Assembly: GCA_044359955.1 (NCBI GenBank)
Contig: JBIKLF010000001.1
Coordinates: forward strand, 297,283-361,282
Origin: JACTMZ01 sp044359955
GTDB taxonomy: Bacteria > Verrucomicrobiota > Verrucomicrobiia > Chthoniobacterales > JACTMZ01
Length of the DNA: 64,000 nucleotides
Reading direction: 5' to 3'
The position numbers and the translations under genes are program-made. Shown here in pieces: positions 14,955 to 23,533 of this stretch; within the stretch, counting starts at the first letter, position 1; the number at the start of each line of letters is the position of its first letter. Under the pieces are notes generated by a model. The model did not search any database. It saw only the letters and a list, made by a program, of their open reading frames with translations, and was not told the DNA's origin.

Positions 14955-15911
14955 TCAGCGGATCCCCGCGGTTCTCCTTTCGGTGTAACGCAGCACGGCT
15001 TCGCCGGCGAAGTTGACCGCGAGGGTCAGGGCGACGAGCACCAGTGCGGCATACATCAAGGCGGCGACCTGCATCCCCTCGGCCTCGCCGAATTGGTTGG
15101 CGAGGAGGCTGGCCAAGGTGCCGGACGGGGCAAAAAGCGACCAGGAAAGGCGTGAACTGTTCCCGATGAGCATGGCCACGGCCATGGTCTCGCCCATGGC
15201 CCGTCCCAGCGCGAGGATGGTGGCCGCGACCACTCCCGGTGCGGCCGTGGGCAGAATCACGCCGAGGATGGCTTCCCAGCGGGTGGCCCCGAGGGCGTAA
15301 GCACCTTCCCGCAAGGTCCGGGGCACGGCGACGAGCGACGCGCGGGAGATCGCGGTGATGGTGGGCAGCACCATGAGGGCCAGGACCACTCCGGCGGTGA
15401 GCAGGGAATTGCCGTAGGCCGGACCGGTCAGGAGAGGGAGATGGCCGAAGCGCTCCGTGACCCAGGTGCCGAGGGACTGGATGAGGGGGACAACGACAAA
15501 GATGCCCCACAGCCCGTAGACCACGCTGGGGATGGCGGCGAGAAGTTCGACGACAAAACGGACAAAATCACGGACGTGCCGGGGCAGGAAATCCTCGCTC
15601 AAAAAGATGGCAATGGCCAAACCCGGCGGGAACGCCAGCAGCAGGGCGATGACCGCCGTGGCCACGGTGCCGACCAAAAAGGGCAGCACGCCGTAGCGGT
15701 CGCGGTTGGGTTGCCAATGGGCCCCGGTGAGAAACCCGAACCCGTATTCCTCCAAGGCCGGTTTGGCTTCCTCGAATACCTCCCAGAAAATCCAGCCGAG
15801 CACGAAGACCGCAGAGACCGCGGCTAGGGCGGTGACCCAGCGGAAAAAATCGGGAAGCCGGCGGGCCACGCCGCCCTGGATGCCGCCCGTGCTGGCCGTG
15901 TCGGTCGTCAT
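14955..15911 (-). CDS. pstC: Phosphate ABC transporter permease PstC
   Basis: 318 residues with six membrane spans, SVVYGLWGIFVVVPLIQSLG typical of PstC and the EAA loop REGAYALGATRWEAILGVIL. It forms the channel together with PstA. It starts 16 bp after the pstS stop. Confidence 0.96.
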   Translation of the reverse strand: MTTDTASTGGIQGGVARRLPDFFRWVTALAAVSAVFVLGWIFWEVFEEAKPALEEYGFGFLTGAHWQPNRDRYGVLPFLVGTVATAVIALLLAFPPGLAIAIFLSEDFLPRHVRDFVRFVVELLAAIPSVVYGLWGIFVVVPLIQSLGTWVTERFGHLPLLTGPAYGNSLLTAGVVLALMVLPTITAISRASLVAVPRTLREGAYALGATRWEAILGVILPTAAPGVVAATILALGRAMGETMAVAMLIGNSSRLSWSLFAPSGTLASLLANQFGEAEGMQVAALMYAALVLVALTLAVNFAGEAVLRYTERRTAGIR

Positions 15912-15927
15912 GGGAAGACGGGCCCGC

Positions 15928-16929
15928 TTACTCGACGGTGGAAAGCGCCGCGTTGGCCTTGGCCACGACGGACTCGGGCAGCGGGATGTAACCGAGGTCC
16001 ACCGCGAAGGACTGGCCTTCGGTCAGCGCGTAGGTCACGAAGTCCTTGAGCGCTTTCAGCTTCTCGGCATTGTCATATTTTTGGTAAAGCAAGAGCCAGG
16101 TAAACGAAGCGATGGGGTAGCCGTCCGGCGCCGCGGTGTCGACCGGCCAGGCGCGGAGGTTTTCCGGCAACTCGACCGAGGCCAGCGCGGCGGCCCCGCT
16201 CAGCGGCGTGGGGAGAATGAAGTTGCCCGACTTGTTCTCGACCGAGGCGACCGACAATTTGTTTTGTTCGGCGTAACCGTATTCGACATAGCCGATGGAG
16301 CCGGGTGTCTGTTTGACCAGTGCGGTGACCCCCTCGTTGCCTTTGCCGCCCACCCCGACCGGGAAGGTGACCGATTTGTCATAGCCGACCTCTTCATCGA
16401 AGGCGGGGCTGATCGCGGCCAGATGCTGGGTGAAAACATAAGTTGTGCCGCTTCCGTCCGACCGGTAGGCCACCGTGATCGGCCGCGCGGGGAGCGGGAG
16501 GCCGGGGTTGGCCGCGACAATGGCCGGATCATTCCACCGGGTGATTGTGCCGAGAAAGATGCCGGCCAGCGCGGCACGGGTCAGTTTGAGCCCGGCCACG
16601 CCCTCGAGATTGTATGCCAGGACCACACTGCCTGCGGTGACCGGAATCATGACCGCCCCGCGCGGCGACTGGGCAATCTCGGCGTCGGTGATGGCCGCAT
16701 CGCTCGCCCCGAAATCGACCACCCCTTGAAGGAAATTTTTCACCCCGGCCCCGCTGCCGACGGATTGGTAGTTCACTTTGATGGTGGGAACCTGCTTGTT
16801 GTATTCCACCGCCCAGCGCTGGTAGAGCGGTGCAGGGAACGTGGCGCCCGCGCCGGAGAGTTGCTGGGCTTGGAGCGGTGCGGTGAACCCGGCCGCGAGG
16901 AGGGCCAGATGGAAGAAGGATTTTTTCAT
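15928..16929 (-). CDS. pstS: Periplasmic phosphate-binding protein PstS
   Basis: 333 residues from ATG 16929, chosen because MKKSFFHLALLAAGFTAPLQ is a signal peptide; longer in-frame starts lack one. The mature protein begins QLSGAGATFPAPLYQRW, and has GASDAAI and SDGSGTTYVFTQHL, the phosphate-binding loops of PstS. It delivers phosphate to PstCAB and is first in the operon, divergent from phoU across 167 bp that contains a Pho-like element. Confidence 0.96.
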   Translation of the reverse strand: MKKSFFHLALLAAGFTAPLQAQQLSGAGATFPAPLYQRWAVEYNKQVPTIKVNYQSVGSGAGVKNFLQGVVDFGASDAAITDAEIAQSPRGAVMIPVTAGSVVLAYNLEGVAGLKLTRAALAGIFLGTITRWNDPAIVAANPGLPLPARPITVAYRSDGSGTTYVFTQHLAAISPAFDEEVGYDKSVTFPVGVGGKGNEGVTALVKQTPGSIGYVEYGYAEQNKLSVASVENKSGNFILPTPLSGAAALASVELPENLRAWPVDTAAPDGYPIASFTWLLLYQKYDNAEKLKALKDFVTYALTEGQSFAVDLGYIPLPESVVAKANAALSTVE

Positions 16930-17002
16930 GGTCGAAGAATTAAGATGAAAAGCCTCGTCGCTCCACCCGCGCGAAAGAAGCGAAAAGCATGCGCGTGGCG
17001 GA

Positions 17003-17019
17003 TTTGTCACAATTTGTCT
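17003..17019. promoter_or_regulatory. Candidate Pho box between pstS and phoU
   Basis: Plus strand TTTGTCACAATTTGTCT contains two TTTGTC half-sites 10 bp apart; the Escherichia coli Pho box has CTGTCA half-sites 11 bp apart. It is 74-90 nt before the pstS start and about 80 nt before phoU, so it could serve either or both divergent transcripts. PhoBR is encoded 1.7 kb away. Confidence 0.5.
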
Positions 17020-17096
17020 CCGGGTTTCTTCCAAGACTTTAAAAGGTCCGTGGTCCGGCTTGCGGCCGGACGTCTACCGGCTTAAGGTCAGAGCTC

Positions 17097-17798
17097 ATGG
17101 ATCTCGCCACGGCCAAACACATCTTGGGTGATTTTGACGATGCGCTGCGCTCGATGCGGGACACCGTCTTGATGATGGCCTCACTGACCGAGCGCCTCCT
17201 CGCTTCGGCCAGCGAAAGTCTCTCGGCCCGCAGCTTCGAGGCCTGCGAACGGGTTATCGCGGATGACGCCGAAATTGATACTTTGGAAAAAACGGTCGAT
17301 GAGGCCGGTGTGGCCATTTTGGTCCGCTTCCAGCCCTTGGCCAACGACCTCCGCGAGGTGGTCACCGCGATGAAGGTCAGCACCAACCTTGAACGTGTCG
17401 GTGACCAAGCTGTGGGGATTGCCCGCCGGGCCCGTCGTCTCAACGAGGCCCGCGCGCTGCCCGAGACCGATGGTCTGGTCAAAATGTGCCGGGTCGCAGC
17501 CGGTATTTTCCGCGACAGCATCCGGAGCTATGCCGACCGCGATGAAGTGCTGGCCCGCGGCTTGAAGGAGCGCGACCGGGAACTCGATGCCATGCATCAT
17601 GCCTTTATCGACCAGTTGACCGCACGGATGGCCGATGACACCGGCCGCATCCGCGACTACCTTGATCTCGTGCTGATGGCGCGCAATCTCGAGCGCGTCG
17701 GCGATCATGCCACGAACATTGCCGAGGATGCCGTCTTCGCGTCGTCGGCCGAAGACATTCGCCACACCACGCCGCCCCCGGGGGCCGGAGCGGCTTAA
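17097..17798 (+). CDS. phoU: Phosphate-signalling protein PhoU
   Basis: 233 residues, all helical, with the two PhoU repeats visible as TNLERVGDQAVGIARRA and ARNLERVGDHATNIAEDA. PhoU links PstSCAB activity to the PhoR kinase, repressing the Pho response when phosphate is plentiful. Unusually for a pst gene set it is transcribed divergently from pstSCAB instead of following pstB. Its last four bases overlap the convergent L,D-transpeptidase gene. Confidence 0.95.
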   Translation: MDLATAKHILGDFDDALRSMRDTVLMMASLTERLLASASESLSARSFEACERVIADDAEIDTLEKTVDEAGVAILVRFQPLANDLREVVTAMKVSTNLERVGDQAVGIARRARRLNEARALPETDGLVKMCRVAAGIFRDSIRSYADRDEVLARGLKERDRELDAMHHAFIDQLTARMADDTGRIRDYLDLVLMARNLERVGDHATNIAEDAVFASSAEDIRHTTPPPGAGAA

Positions 17799-18433
17799 AG
17801 TTCGCGCGGGGCAGCCGGACGGGTGCCGGCGAAGGTTTCCGGGGGTGGCACGGGAACCGCGGGTGCGGCTTGCGCCACGGCCGGGACCAGCTTCGGTAAT
17901 TTCTCGGCCAGCGGTTCGCGGAAAATATCGACCCGGGCGCCGACGCCCACGCGGTCGAACAAGGCTATGACATCATTTGAACGCATGCGGATGCAACCGT
18001 AACTGACCGGACTGCCGATATTGCGCTCCTCGGGAGTGCCGTGGATGTAGATGTAGCGGCCGAAGCTGTTGCGGTTGTGACCTTCTTTGCCGTGGAGCCA
18101 GAGGATGCGGGTCACGATGGGATCGCGGCCGGGTGCGTCCACCGGGAGCACCTCGCCGGTGAAACGGCGGGATTTGAAGACCGCGCCCGGGGGCAAGCCA
18201 TGGCCGATTTTTTTGAGCACGCGGTGTTTGCCGAGCGGGGTGCCGTAGCTGCCCGGCCGGGAACTCAGCCCGAACTTCGAGGTCGAGATGGGAAAGGTGG
18301 CCACGGGTTGGCCTTGATCGGTGACAAGCATCTTCTGATCGGCCACGCTGACGTGCATGACGTGGCGGTTATCGAGTTGCGCGCAACCGGCGAAAAATAA
18401 AGGGAGCAGAAAAAAAATCGGAGTGATTCTCAT
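17795..18433 (-). CDS. L,D-transpeptidase (YkuD) lipoprotein
   Basis: 212 residues. A lipobox FFAGC places the lipid-bearing Cys at 17. The YkuD catalytic signature is intact: YIHGTPEERNIGSPVSYGCI with His131 and Cys147, followed by RMRSNDV. Such enzymes form 3-3 peptidoglycan cross-links or attach proteins to the wall. The C-terminus is Pro/Ala-rich. It converges on phoU (4-bp overlap) and is divergent from phoB. Confidence 0.9.
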   Translation of the reverse strand: MRITPIFFLLPLFFAGCAQLDNRHVMHVSVADQKMLVTDQGQPVATFPISTSKFGLSSRPGSYGTPLGKHRVLKKIGHGLPPGAVFKSRRFTGEVLPVDAPGRDPIVTRILWLHGKEGHNRNSFGRYIYIHGTPEERNIGSPVSYGCIRMRSNDVIALFDRVGVGARVDIFREPLAEKLPKLVPAVAQAAPAVPVPPPETFAGTRPAAPREL

Positions 18434-18582
18434 CGAGCCGGCACCCTAGCACAGCCCTGCGCTCGGGGCGAGTGACAGAGGTTCATCCGATACGCGAATA
18501 TATTCCCAAATAGGCACAGCCAAAAGTTTTTTGAACGCCGGCCGGTTGGCATGGTCGAAACAATCGGTTTGGTTTGCGCCAA

Positions 18583-18645
18583 GAGCCGCCGGGCCGGTCA
18601 GTTTTCTTGTTTTCTGACCGGAATCACCGGCGGCTCACTTTTTTT
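18583..18645 (+). terminator. Intrinsic terminator-like hairpin in the phoB leader
   Basis: Nested stems GAGCCGCCGG/CCGGCGGCTC (18583-18592 with 18627-18636) and CCGGTCAG/CTGACCGG (18594-18601 with 18614-18621) are followed by a T run ending at 18645. On the plus strand this points into phoB, whose start is 36 nt further on, and there is no upstream plus-strand gene within 780 bp to terminate. It may therefore be an attenuator of phoBR. On the minus strand no T run follows. Confidence 0.7.
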
Positions 18646-18680
18646 ATCTTGAGCAGGGCGCCCCGCTTCTTAGCGTCCGT

Positions 18681-19394
18681 GTGGTGAAAGTCGCCCACGC
18701 CCCAAAAGATACCGTCTTGGTCATCGAAGATGAGGCCGATGTGCTCGAGTTGGTCCGTTACAACCTGGGCAAGGCCGGCTTCCGCGTTCTGGTCGCGCGC
18801 GATGGGCGGGGCGGAATGGAGAAAGCGCGCACGGAGAATCCGGATATGATCGTGCTCGACCTCATGCTGCCGGCCATGAGCGGGGAAGATGTGTGCCGCG
18901 AGTTGAAAACGGGCGCCGCCACCTCCGCCATTCCGGTCATCATGCTCACGGCCAAAGCCCAACCGGAAGAACGTGTCGCCGGCCTCGAACTCGGGGCCGA
19001 CGACTACGTGGCCAAACCTTTCAGTCCGCGCGAACTTGTCCTCCGCGTGCAAGGTCTTCTGCGCCGTCTGCGCGCGCCGGGCGCCGGGGACACCTTGGCC
19101 CTCGGACCGTTCGAACTCGACCGCGGCACCTTCGACGTGCGCCTTGAAGGCGAGCGACTCGATCTCACCTCGATCGAGTTCAAACTCATCGCTGCGCTCA
19201 TGGAAAAGCGCGGCGCCCCGATCACGCGCGGTGACCTGCTGCGCGACGTCTGGGGCTACCGCCATCCGATCGACAGCCGCACGGTCGACACGCACATGCG
19301 GCGGTTGCGGGCCAAACTCGGATGCTATGCCGACTGTCTCGCCACGGTGCGCGGCGAAGGTTATTGCTTCAAGGCGGGAAGGACGGAACGGTGA
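18681..19394 (+). CDS. phoB: Phosphate-regulon response regulator PhoB
   Basis: 237 residues from GTG 18681 (a second GTG follows at once). The receiver domain has the acidic pair in VIEDEAD, phospho-acceptor Asp60 in MIVLDLMLP, and Lys112 in YVAKPFSP. The OmpR/PhoB winged helix follows (TSIEFKLIAALMEKRGAPIT, VWGYRHPIDSRTVDTHMRRL). It activates promoters containing Pho boxes when phosphorylated by PhoR. The assignment to phosphate control rests on the domain type plus the neighbouring pst-phoU genes. Confidence 0.9.
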   Translation: MVKVAHAPKDTVLVIEDEADVLELVRYNLGKAGFRVLVARDGRGGMEKARTENPDMIVLDLMLPAMSGEDVCRELKTGAATSAIPVIMLTAKAQPEERVAGLELGADDYVAKPFSPRELVLRVQGLLRRLRAPGAGDTLALGPFELDRGTFDVRLEGERLDLTSIEFKLIAALMEKRGAPITRGDLLRDVWGYRHPIDSRTVDTHMRRLRAKLGCYADCLATVRGEGYCFKAGRTER

Positions 19395-20719
19395 GCTGGT
19401 CGTCGATAGCCGGGCTTTTCGCGGCGGCAGTTCTCTTGCTCTTCCTGGTCCGTTACTTCGGCGGGATCATGCGTCTGCGCGCCGCCTTGCGCCGCGTGGC
19501 CAACGGGGATCTGGGCCGTCCGCTCACCCTCGATCTCCCCCGCGGTCTGCGCGCGGCGCAGCGCGACGTCGAAGCGATCGCGCGGCAGGCCCGTGAGCTT
19601 GATCGCGCCGCGCACCGCGAGCGCTCCGAACTCAATGCCATCCTGGCCAGTATCCCCGAGGGAATTTTCACCGTCGACCGGCGCCTCTGCCTCCTGCAGG
19701 CCAACCGCGGGGTCGAGGTCATGTTCCAACTTTCCGCCTCGCCGGTCGGACGAACGGTGGTCGAGGCCTTCGGTCATGCCGCCATGCACCGCCTCGTGCA
19801 GGAAGGGCTGCAGGGAGGCAAACAGCATCGCGGCGAAATCACCGTCGACCAGGCGGAAGCGACCCGCGTTTTTGAATTGAGCATCTCGCCGCTCGAACTG
19901 GGGTCCGACCACCCGGGTGCGGTGGTCGTGGTGCACAACATCACGCGGATCAAGAGTCTCGAGCAAGTGCGCCGGGAATTTGTCGCCAATGTCTCGCACG
20001 AGTTGCGGACCCCGCTCACCATCATCAGCGGTTATCTCGAAACGCTGGCCGACGGCGGTCTCGACGACCGGCCCATGGCGGAGAATGCGCTGGGCGTCAT
20101 GTTCAAGCACGCCGATCGGCTCGGGCGCCTCGTCGACGACCTCCTGACCATTTCCCGCGCGGAGTCGCGCTCCGTTCCGCTCGAGGTTCAGCGTATCGAT
20201 TTGCGCGATTTGCTGCGCCGTGTGGTCGAACAGTTCGATGAGCCGATTCGCAGCCAGGCCGCCACGGTGCGCATCACCGCAGCCGACGGGGATCTGACGC
20301 TCGAGGCCGATGCCGTGCGTCTCGAACAGGTCTTCCTCAATCTCCTCGAAAACGCGCTCAAATACGGCAACCGGCCCGGCCTCACGATCGATCTTTACGT
20401 CGAGCGCGGTGGTCCGAATATTCACGTGCAGGTCACCGACAACGGCCCCGGGATCCCGCGCGAAGACCAGGAGCATGTTTTCGAGCGCTTTTACCGCGTG
20501 CACAAAGATCGCTCGCGCGAGACCGGGGGCACGGGACTCGGACTTTCCATTGTGAAGAATGTGGTCCAGGCGCATGGCGGCAATGTTTCCGTGCGCAGTG
20601 CCCCGGGCGAAGGTTCGACCTTCACCGTTGTTCTGCCGCTGCTGCAGTCCGCCCCGCTGGCGCCCGCCCCTTGGTCGGCCGCGAAAAAGACCGCAACCAA
20701 TGGGACGCCCGAGGGTTGA
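19391..20719 (+). CDS. phoR: Phosphate-regulon sensor kinase PhoR
   Basis: 442 residues from a GTG that overlaps the phoB stop as GTGA. One membrane span (about 7-24), a HAMP-like linker, a PAS domain (about 78-185; LNAILASIPEGIFTVDRRLC), then HisKA with FVANVSHELRTPLT (His203) and an ATPase domain showing FLNLLENALKY, VTDNGPGIP, FERFYRV and GTGLGLSIV. It lacks a large periplasmic sensor, as expected of PhoR, which senses through PstSCAB/PhoU. A longer in-frame start at 19322 lies inside phoB and is unlikely. Confidence 0.9.
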   Translation: MSWSSIAGLFAAAVLLLFLVRYFGGIMRLRAALRRVANGDLGRPLTLDLPRGLRAAQRDVEAIARQARELDRAAHRERSELNAILASIPEGIFTVDRRLCLLQANRGVEVMFQLSASPVGRTVVEAFGHAAMHRLVQEGLQGGKQHRGEITVDQAEATRVFELSISPLELGSDHPGAVVVVHNITRIKSLEQVRREFVANVSHELRTPLTIISGYLETLADGGLDDRPMAENALGVMFKHADRLGRLVDDLLTISRAESRSVPLEVQRIDLRDLLRRVVEQFDEPIRSQAATVRITAADGDLTLEADAVRLEQVFLNLLENALKYGNRPGLTIDLYVERGGPNIHVQVTDNGPGIPREDQEHVFERFYRVHKDRSRETGGTGLGLSIVKNVVQAHGGNVSVRSAPGEGSTFTVVLPLLQSAPLAPAPWSAAKKTATNGTPEG

Positions 20720-20729
20720 ACCTTTTGTT

Positions 20730-21347
20730 ATGAAATCACTCATCCTCTCCGGCGCCCTCTGCGCCACCCTCGCCTGTGTTGCTCCCGGCAAACTCCAAGC
20801 GCAAACCGCGACGCCTTCCGAACGCTCCGACCAGCCAAAATGGAAAAAGCAGGGCAAATCCGATGGTCCGCACGGAGCCCAGGCCGGACTCGATCGCGAG
20901 GAGGCGCAGCGCCTTGCCGCCGCCCGCGACAAAGCGAAAGAAGATCCGACGGTCCGCTCGCTCAAAGAGGCACGCGATGCGGTCGACAAGCAATTGGAGA
21001 ACGCGATGAATGCCGCGATTCTCGCCGCCGACCCCGGCCTCGCGTCCGCCTTGGAAAAAGTGAAGCAATCCCGCGGCCGCGCCCAAGGACTGCGCGACCG
21101 CTTTGCATCGCTGACCCCCGAGCAGCGGGAACAATTGAAATCCGCCCGTCAAGCCGCCAAGGACGATCCCGAAGTCGTGGCCGCGCGCGAAAAAATGAAA
21201 TCCGCCGCCTCTCCCGAGGCCCGGCGCGACGCCGTTGAAGCCATGCGCAAGGCGATGAAAGCCGCCATGATCAAAGAAAAGCCGGGTCTCGCCCCGTTGC
21301 TCGAGCAACTCAGGCCGCCGCCCGGGATGCAAGATGGGGACGAATAG
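20730..21347 (+). CDS. Secreted helical protein downstream of phoBR
   Basis: 205 residues with a signal peptide (MKSLILSGALCATLACVAPG...LQAQ). The mature part is highly charged and helical, rich in Ala, Lys, Asp and Arg, with FASLTPEQREQLKSARQAAK resembling LTxxQ motifs of Spy/CpxP periplasmic chaperones. It starts 10 bp after phoR, so it is probably cotranscribed with phoBR and may respond to phosphate stress. No firm family. Confidence 0.65.
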   Translation: MKSLILSGALCATLACVAPGKLQAQTATPSERSDQPKWKKQGKSDGPHGAQAGLDREEAQRLAAARDKAKEDPTVRSLKEARDAVDKQLENAMNAAILAADPGLASALEKVKQSRGRAQGLRDRFASLTPEQREQLKSARQAAKDDPEVVAAREKMKSAASPEARRDAVEAMRKAMKAAMIKEKPGLAPLLEQLRPPPGMQDGDE

Positions 21348-21816
21348 CACCAATCTGCCGACCCGCAGGTTGGGAGGGGCAGGCGGCGAAGGTAGGGCGC
21401 GGCATCCCTGACGCGCCGGGAGCCTCACGCACCCCGAACCGCGCTGCACAAGCTACCTTCGGGTGGCGATTTCTTTATTGCATATCCGGAGTGCGGCCTT
21501 AGTTTGCAGGAGTCCTTTTCGGTCACGACAGCCATGATTGTTGTTACGTCTTGTCTGCGGGCAACTTATGCATCCGGGCGCCTTGGGTCCGGCTTGCGAG
21601 CCATCCTGCGGAGTCTGCCGGCTTTACACCGGCTCGAGCGCGGCATTCGTGTCGTAACCGGAAAATACACGGAAACGCCATCCGGCTGCGGAGTCCGCTC
21701 CGCCCGGGCAGCTGGCGCCATGTCGGCGCCGCTTCCGTTCCATCTCCGCGGGAAGCATCCCCGGCGCGAAGAGCGCGCCCCGCGGTCCACACAACCTAGC
21801 AATATCGATTGTTCCA
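21348..21816. other. 469-bp gap without a recognisable gene
   Basis: The frames here lack protein-like composition and starts. The sequence has many short GC-rich inverted repeats (for example CGCGCCGGG near 21413, and paired GGCGCC blocks around 21715-21730) and could be a structured 5' leader for the RRM gene or an RNA gene. I looked for tmRNA, RNase P and 6S hallmarks and did not find them. Confidence 0.4.
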
Positions 21817-22488
21817 ATGAACTCATCTCATTCCGATTCGGGTCCCCGTCGCCGCCGTCGCGGTGGACGTTCCCGCACCTCCTCATCCCGTCCGTCGCGT
21901 TCCGGCGACGATTTCAAAGTCACCCGTGAACCGCGCAAGCCAGCCGGCTTGTGGGATAAGATCAAAGCGTTCTTCGGCCTCGCGCCGCAGCCCGCCAAAC
22001 CCTCCGCCAACGGCCACGAACGCCGCGACCGCCCCCGCGACGAGTTCCGCGAGTCGCGCCCGCCGCGCGAGCCCCGTGAGCCCCGTGAGAATCGCGAGAC
22101 CCGTGCCCCGCGCGAGCCACGTGAACCGCGCGAGTCGCGCAAACCGGAGAATATCGAAGTCACCACCCCGCGTCTTTACATCGGCAACCTGTCCTATGAC
22201 GCGGCCGAGAGTGACCTCTTCGAGTTGTTCTCCGGCGTCGGCACGGTGGCCAATGTCGAAGTCATTTCCAACAAGCATACCCAGCGCTCCAAAGGCTTCG
22301 GGTTTATCCAGATGAACAGCGTCTCCGAGGCCAAACGCGCCGTCGAGGAACTCCACGACAAAGAATACATGGGCCGCAAACTCGTGGTCAGCGGAGCGAA
22401 GCTTCCGACCGACCGCGCCATCGGCCGTGACCGCGAGGAGGAGGCGCCCTCCGAAGACCGCGACGAGGAATCCTACCGGCAGGCCTGA
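21817..22488 (+). CDS. RNA-binding protein with one RRM and basic repeat region
   Basis: 223 residues. The first 115 are low-complexity: Arg-rich (GPRRRRRGGRSR), then RE-P repeats such as REPREPRENRETRAPREPRE. A single RRM follows (about 122-200) with RNP-2 LYIGNL and RNP-1 KGFGFIQM, then an acidic tail. Bacterial RRM proteins of this kind bind single-stranded RNA and often rise on cold shock; here that is family inference. An intrinsic terminator lies 25 bp after the stop. Confidence 0.88.
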   Translation: MNSSHSDSGPRRRRRGGRSRTSSSRPSRSGDDFKVTREPRKPAGLWDKIKAFFGLAPQPAKPSANGHERRDRPRDEFRESRPPREPREPRENRETRAPREPREPRESRKPENIEVTTPRLYIGNLSYDAAESDLFELFSGVGTVANVEVISNKHTQRSKGFGFIQMNSVSEAKRAVEELHDKEYMGRKLVVSGAKLPTDRAIGRDREEEAPSEDRDEESYRQA

Positions 22489-22512
22489 CCGCGTCGAACA
22501 TTCCAACCAACC

Positions 22513-22544
22513 ACGGGCCGGCTCACGCCGGCCCGTGCTGTTTT
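22513..22544 (+). terminator. Intrinsic terminator after the RRM gene
   Basis: A perfect 10-bp stem ACGGGCCGGC / GCCGGCCCGT with a TCAC loop (22513-22536), followed by GCTGTTTT. Well placed to end the RRM transcript. Confidence 0.8.
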
Positions 22545-22614
22545 AAAAGTAGAAGCGGCGTCCCCGCCGCTTAACCAATGATCGACAAGCGGCGGGGCCG
22601 CCGCTTCTACTTTT
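22545..22614. repeat. Palindromic hairpin repeat, family A, copy 1
   Basis: Near-perfect inverted repeat: AAAAGTAGAAGCGGCGTCCC on the left, and GGGGCCGCCGCTTCTACTTT on the right, with an internal CGCCGCTT/AAGCGGCG. A second copy is at 51064-51130. It ends 10 bp before the miaA start, so it lies in the miaA leader. Confidence 0.85.
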
Positions 22615-22624
22615 TTCTTTCCCC

Positions 22625-23533
22625 GTGCCCGACCGCTCCATCCTCCGCCAGGCCGTCTTTCTCGCCGGCCCGACCTCCGTCGGCAAATCGGAGGTCGCGC
22701 TCGCCCTCGCCCAAAAACACCGCGGCGAAATCGTTTGTGCCGATGCCTTCCAGCTTTACCGCGAGTTTCCCGTCCTTAGCGCCCAACCCTCCGCGGCGGA
22801 GCGTGCCGCCGTGCCGCACCATTTGTTCGGCACGATCCCGTGCACCGATGCCATGGATGCCGCGCGTTTCGCCGACCTGGCACTCGCCGCGATCGAGAAC
22901 ATCATCGCCCGCGGCCGAACTCCATGGATCGTCGGCGGCAGCGGACTTTATCTCCAAGCGCTCACGACCGGTCTCCCGCCACTGCCCGCCATCGATCCCG
23001 TTATCCGCGAGGAGGTGCGGGAGCTGAAGCTCGACGCCCTGCTCGCGCGGTTGCGTGAGCTCGATCCGGACAGTTTGACCGCCATCGACACGCGCAATCC
23101 GCGCCGCGTGGCCCGCCGTTTGGAACTCAGCCTGCAAACCGGACAGCCCGCTTCCGCCATTCTCACCGAACCGCCCGCCCCCGAAGGTCTGCGCGGCGTG
23201 GTCCTGACCCGCGACCGTGATGAACTCAATGCCCGGATCGCCACCGCCGTGGCCGCCCGTCTGGCCGGCGGCGGCATCGAGGAAGTCCGCGCCGCCCGCG
23301 CCCTGGCCGGCCGCACCGCGCGTCAGATCCTCGGGTGGCGGGAAATCACCGCACTGCTCGAGAACAAAATCGACCGTGCCACTTGTGTCGAACTTGTCAC
23401 CGCCGCGACCCGGCAATACGCCAAAAGGCAGTTGACCTGGTTCCGCGCCAAATCCACATTCCCCTTGGAGAATCTTTCGCCTGTGACGCCCGACTTTTTG
23501 GACCGCATCGCCCGTCAATTGGGCCTGCCATGA
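22625..23533 (+). CDS. miaA: tRNA dimethylallyltransferase MiaA
   Basis: 302 residues from a GTG start. P-loop GPTSVGKS (15-22), DAFQLYREFPVLSAQPS (the DSMQvY-type region, here DAFQLY), IVGGSGLYLQAL and a C-terminal RQYAKRQLTWFR motif identify MiaA, which adds an isopentenyl-type group to A37 of tRNAs reading U-starting codons. The frame extends no further upstream because the hairpin repeat precedes it. It overlaps hflX by four bases (ATGA), the miaA-hflX linkage known from other bacteria. Confidence 0.95.
   Translation: MPDRSILRQAVFLAGPTSVGKSEVALALAQKHRGEIVCADAFQLYREFPVLSAQPSAAERAAVPHHLFGTIPCTDAMDAARFADLALAAIENIIARGRTPWIVGGSGLYLQALTTGLPPLPAIDPVIREEVRELKLDALLARLRELDPDSLTAIDTRNPRRVARRLELSLQTGQPASAILTEPPAPEGLRGVVLTRDRDELNARIATAVAARLAGGGIEEVRAARALAGRTARQILGWREITALLENKIDRATCVELVTAATRQYAKRQLTWFRAKSTFPLENLSPVTPDFLDRIARQLGLP

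Noticed and set aside
11128..15155. Long plus-strand frames (707 and 651 codons) opposite tpsB and pstBA
   Set aside because: Both lie opposite genes with clear motifs and have low-information, repetitive charged composition.
21348..21816. tmRNA, RNase P RNA or 6S RNA
   Set aside because: I did not find a tRNA-like end with tag reading frame, the conserved RNase P blocks, or the 6S bubble with long closing stem.
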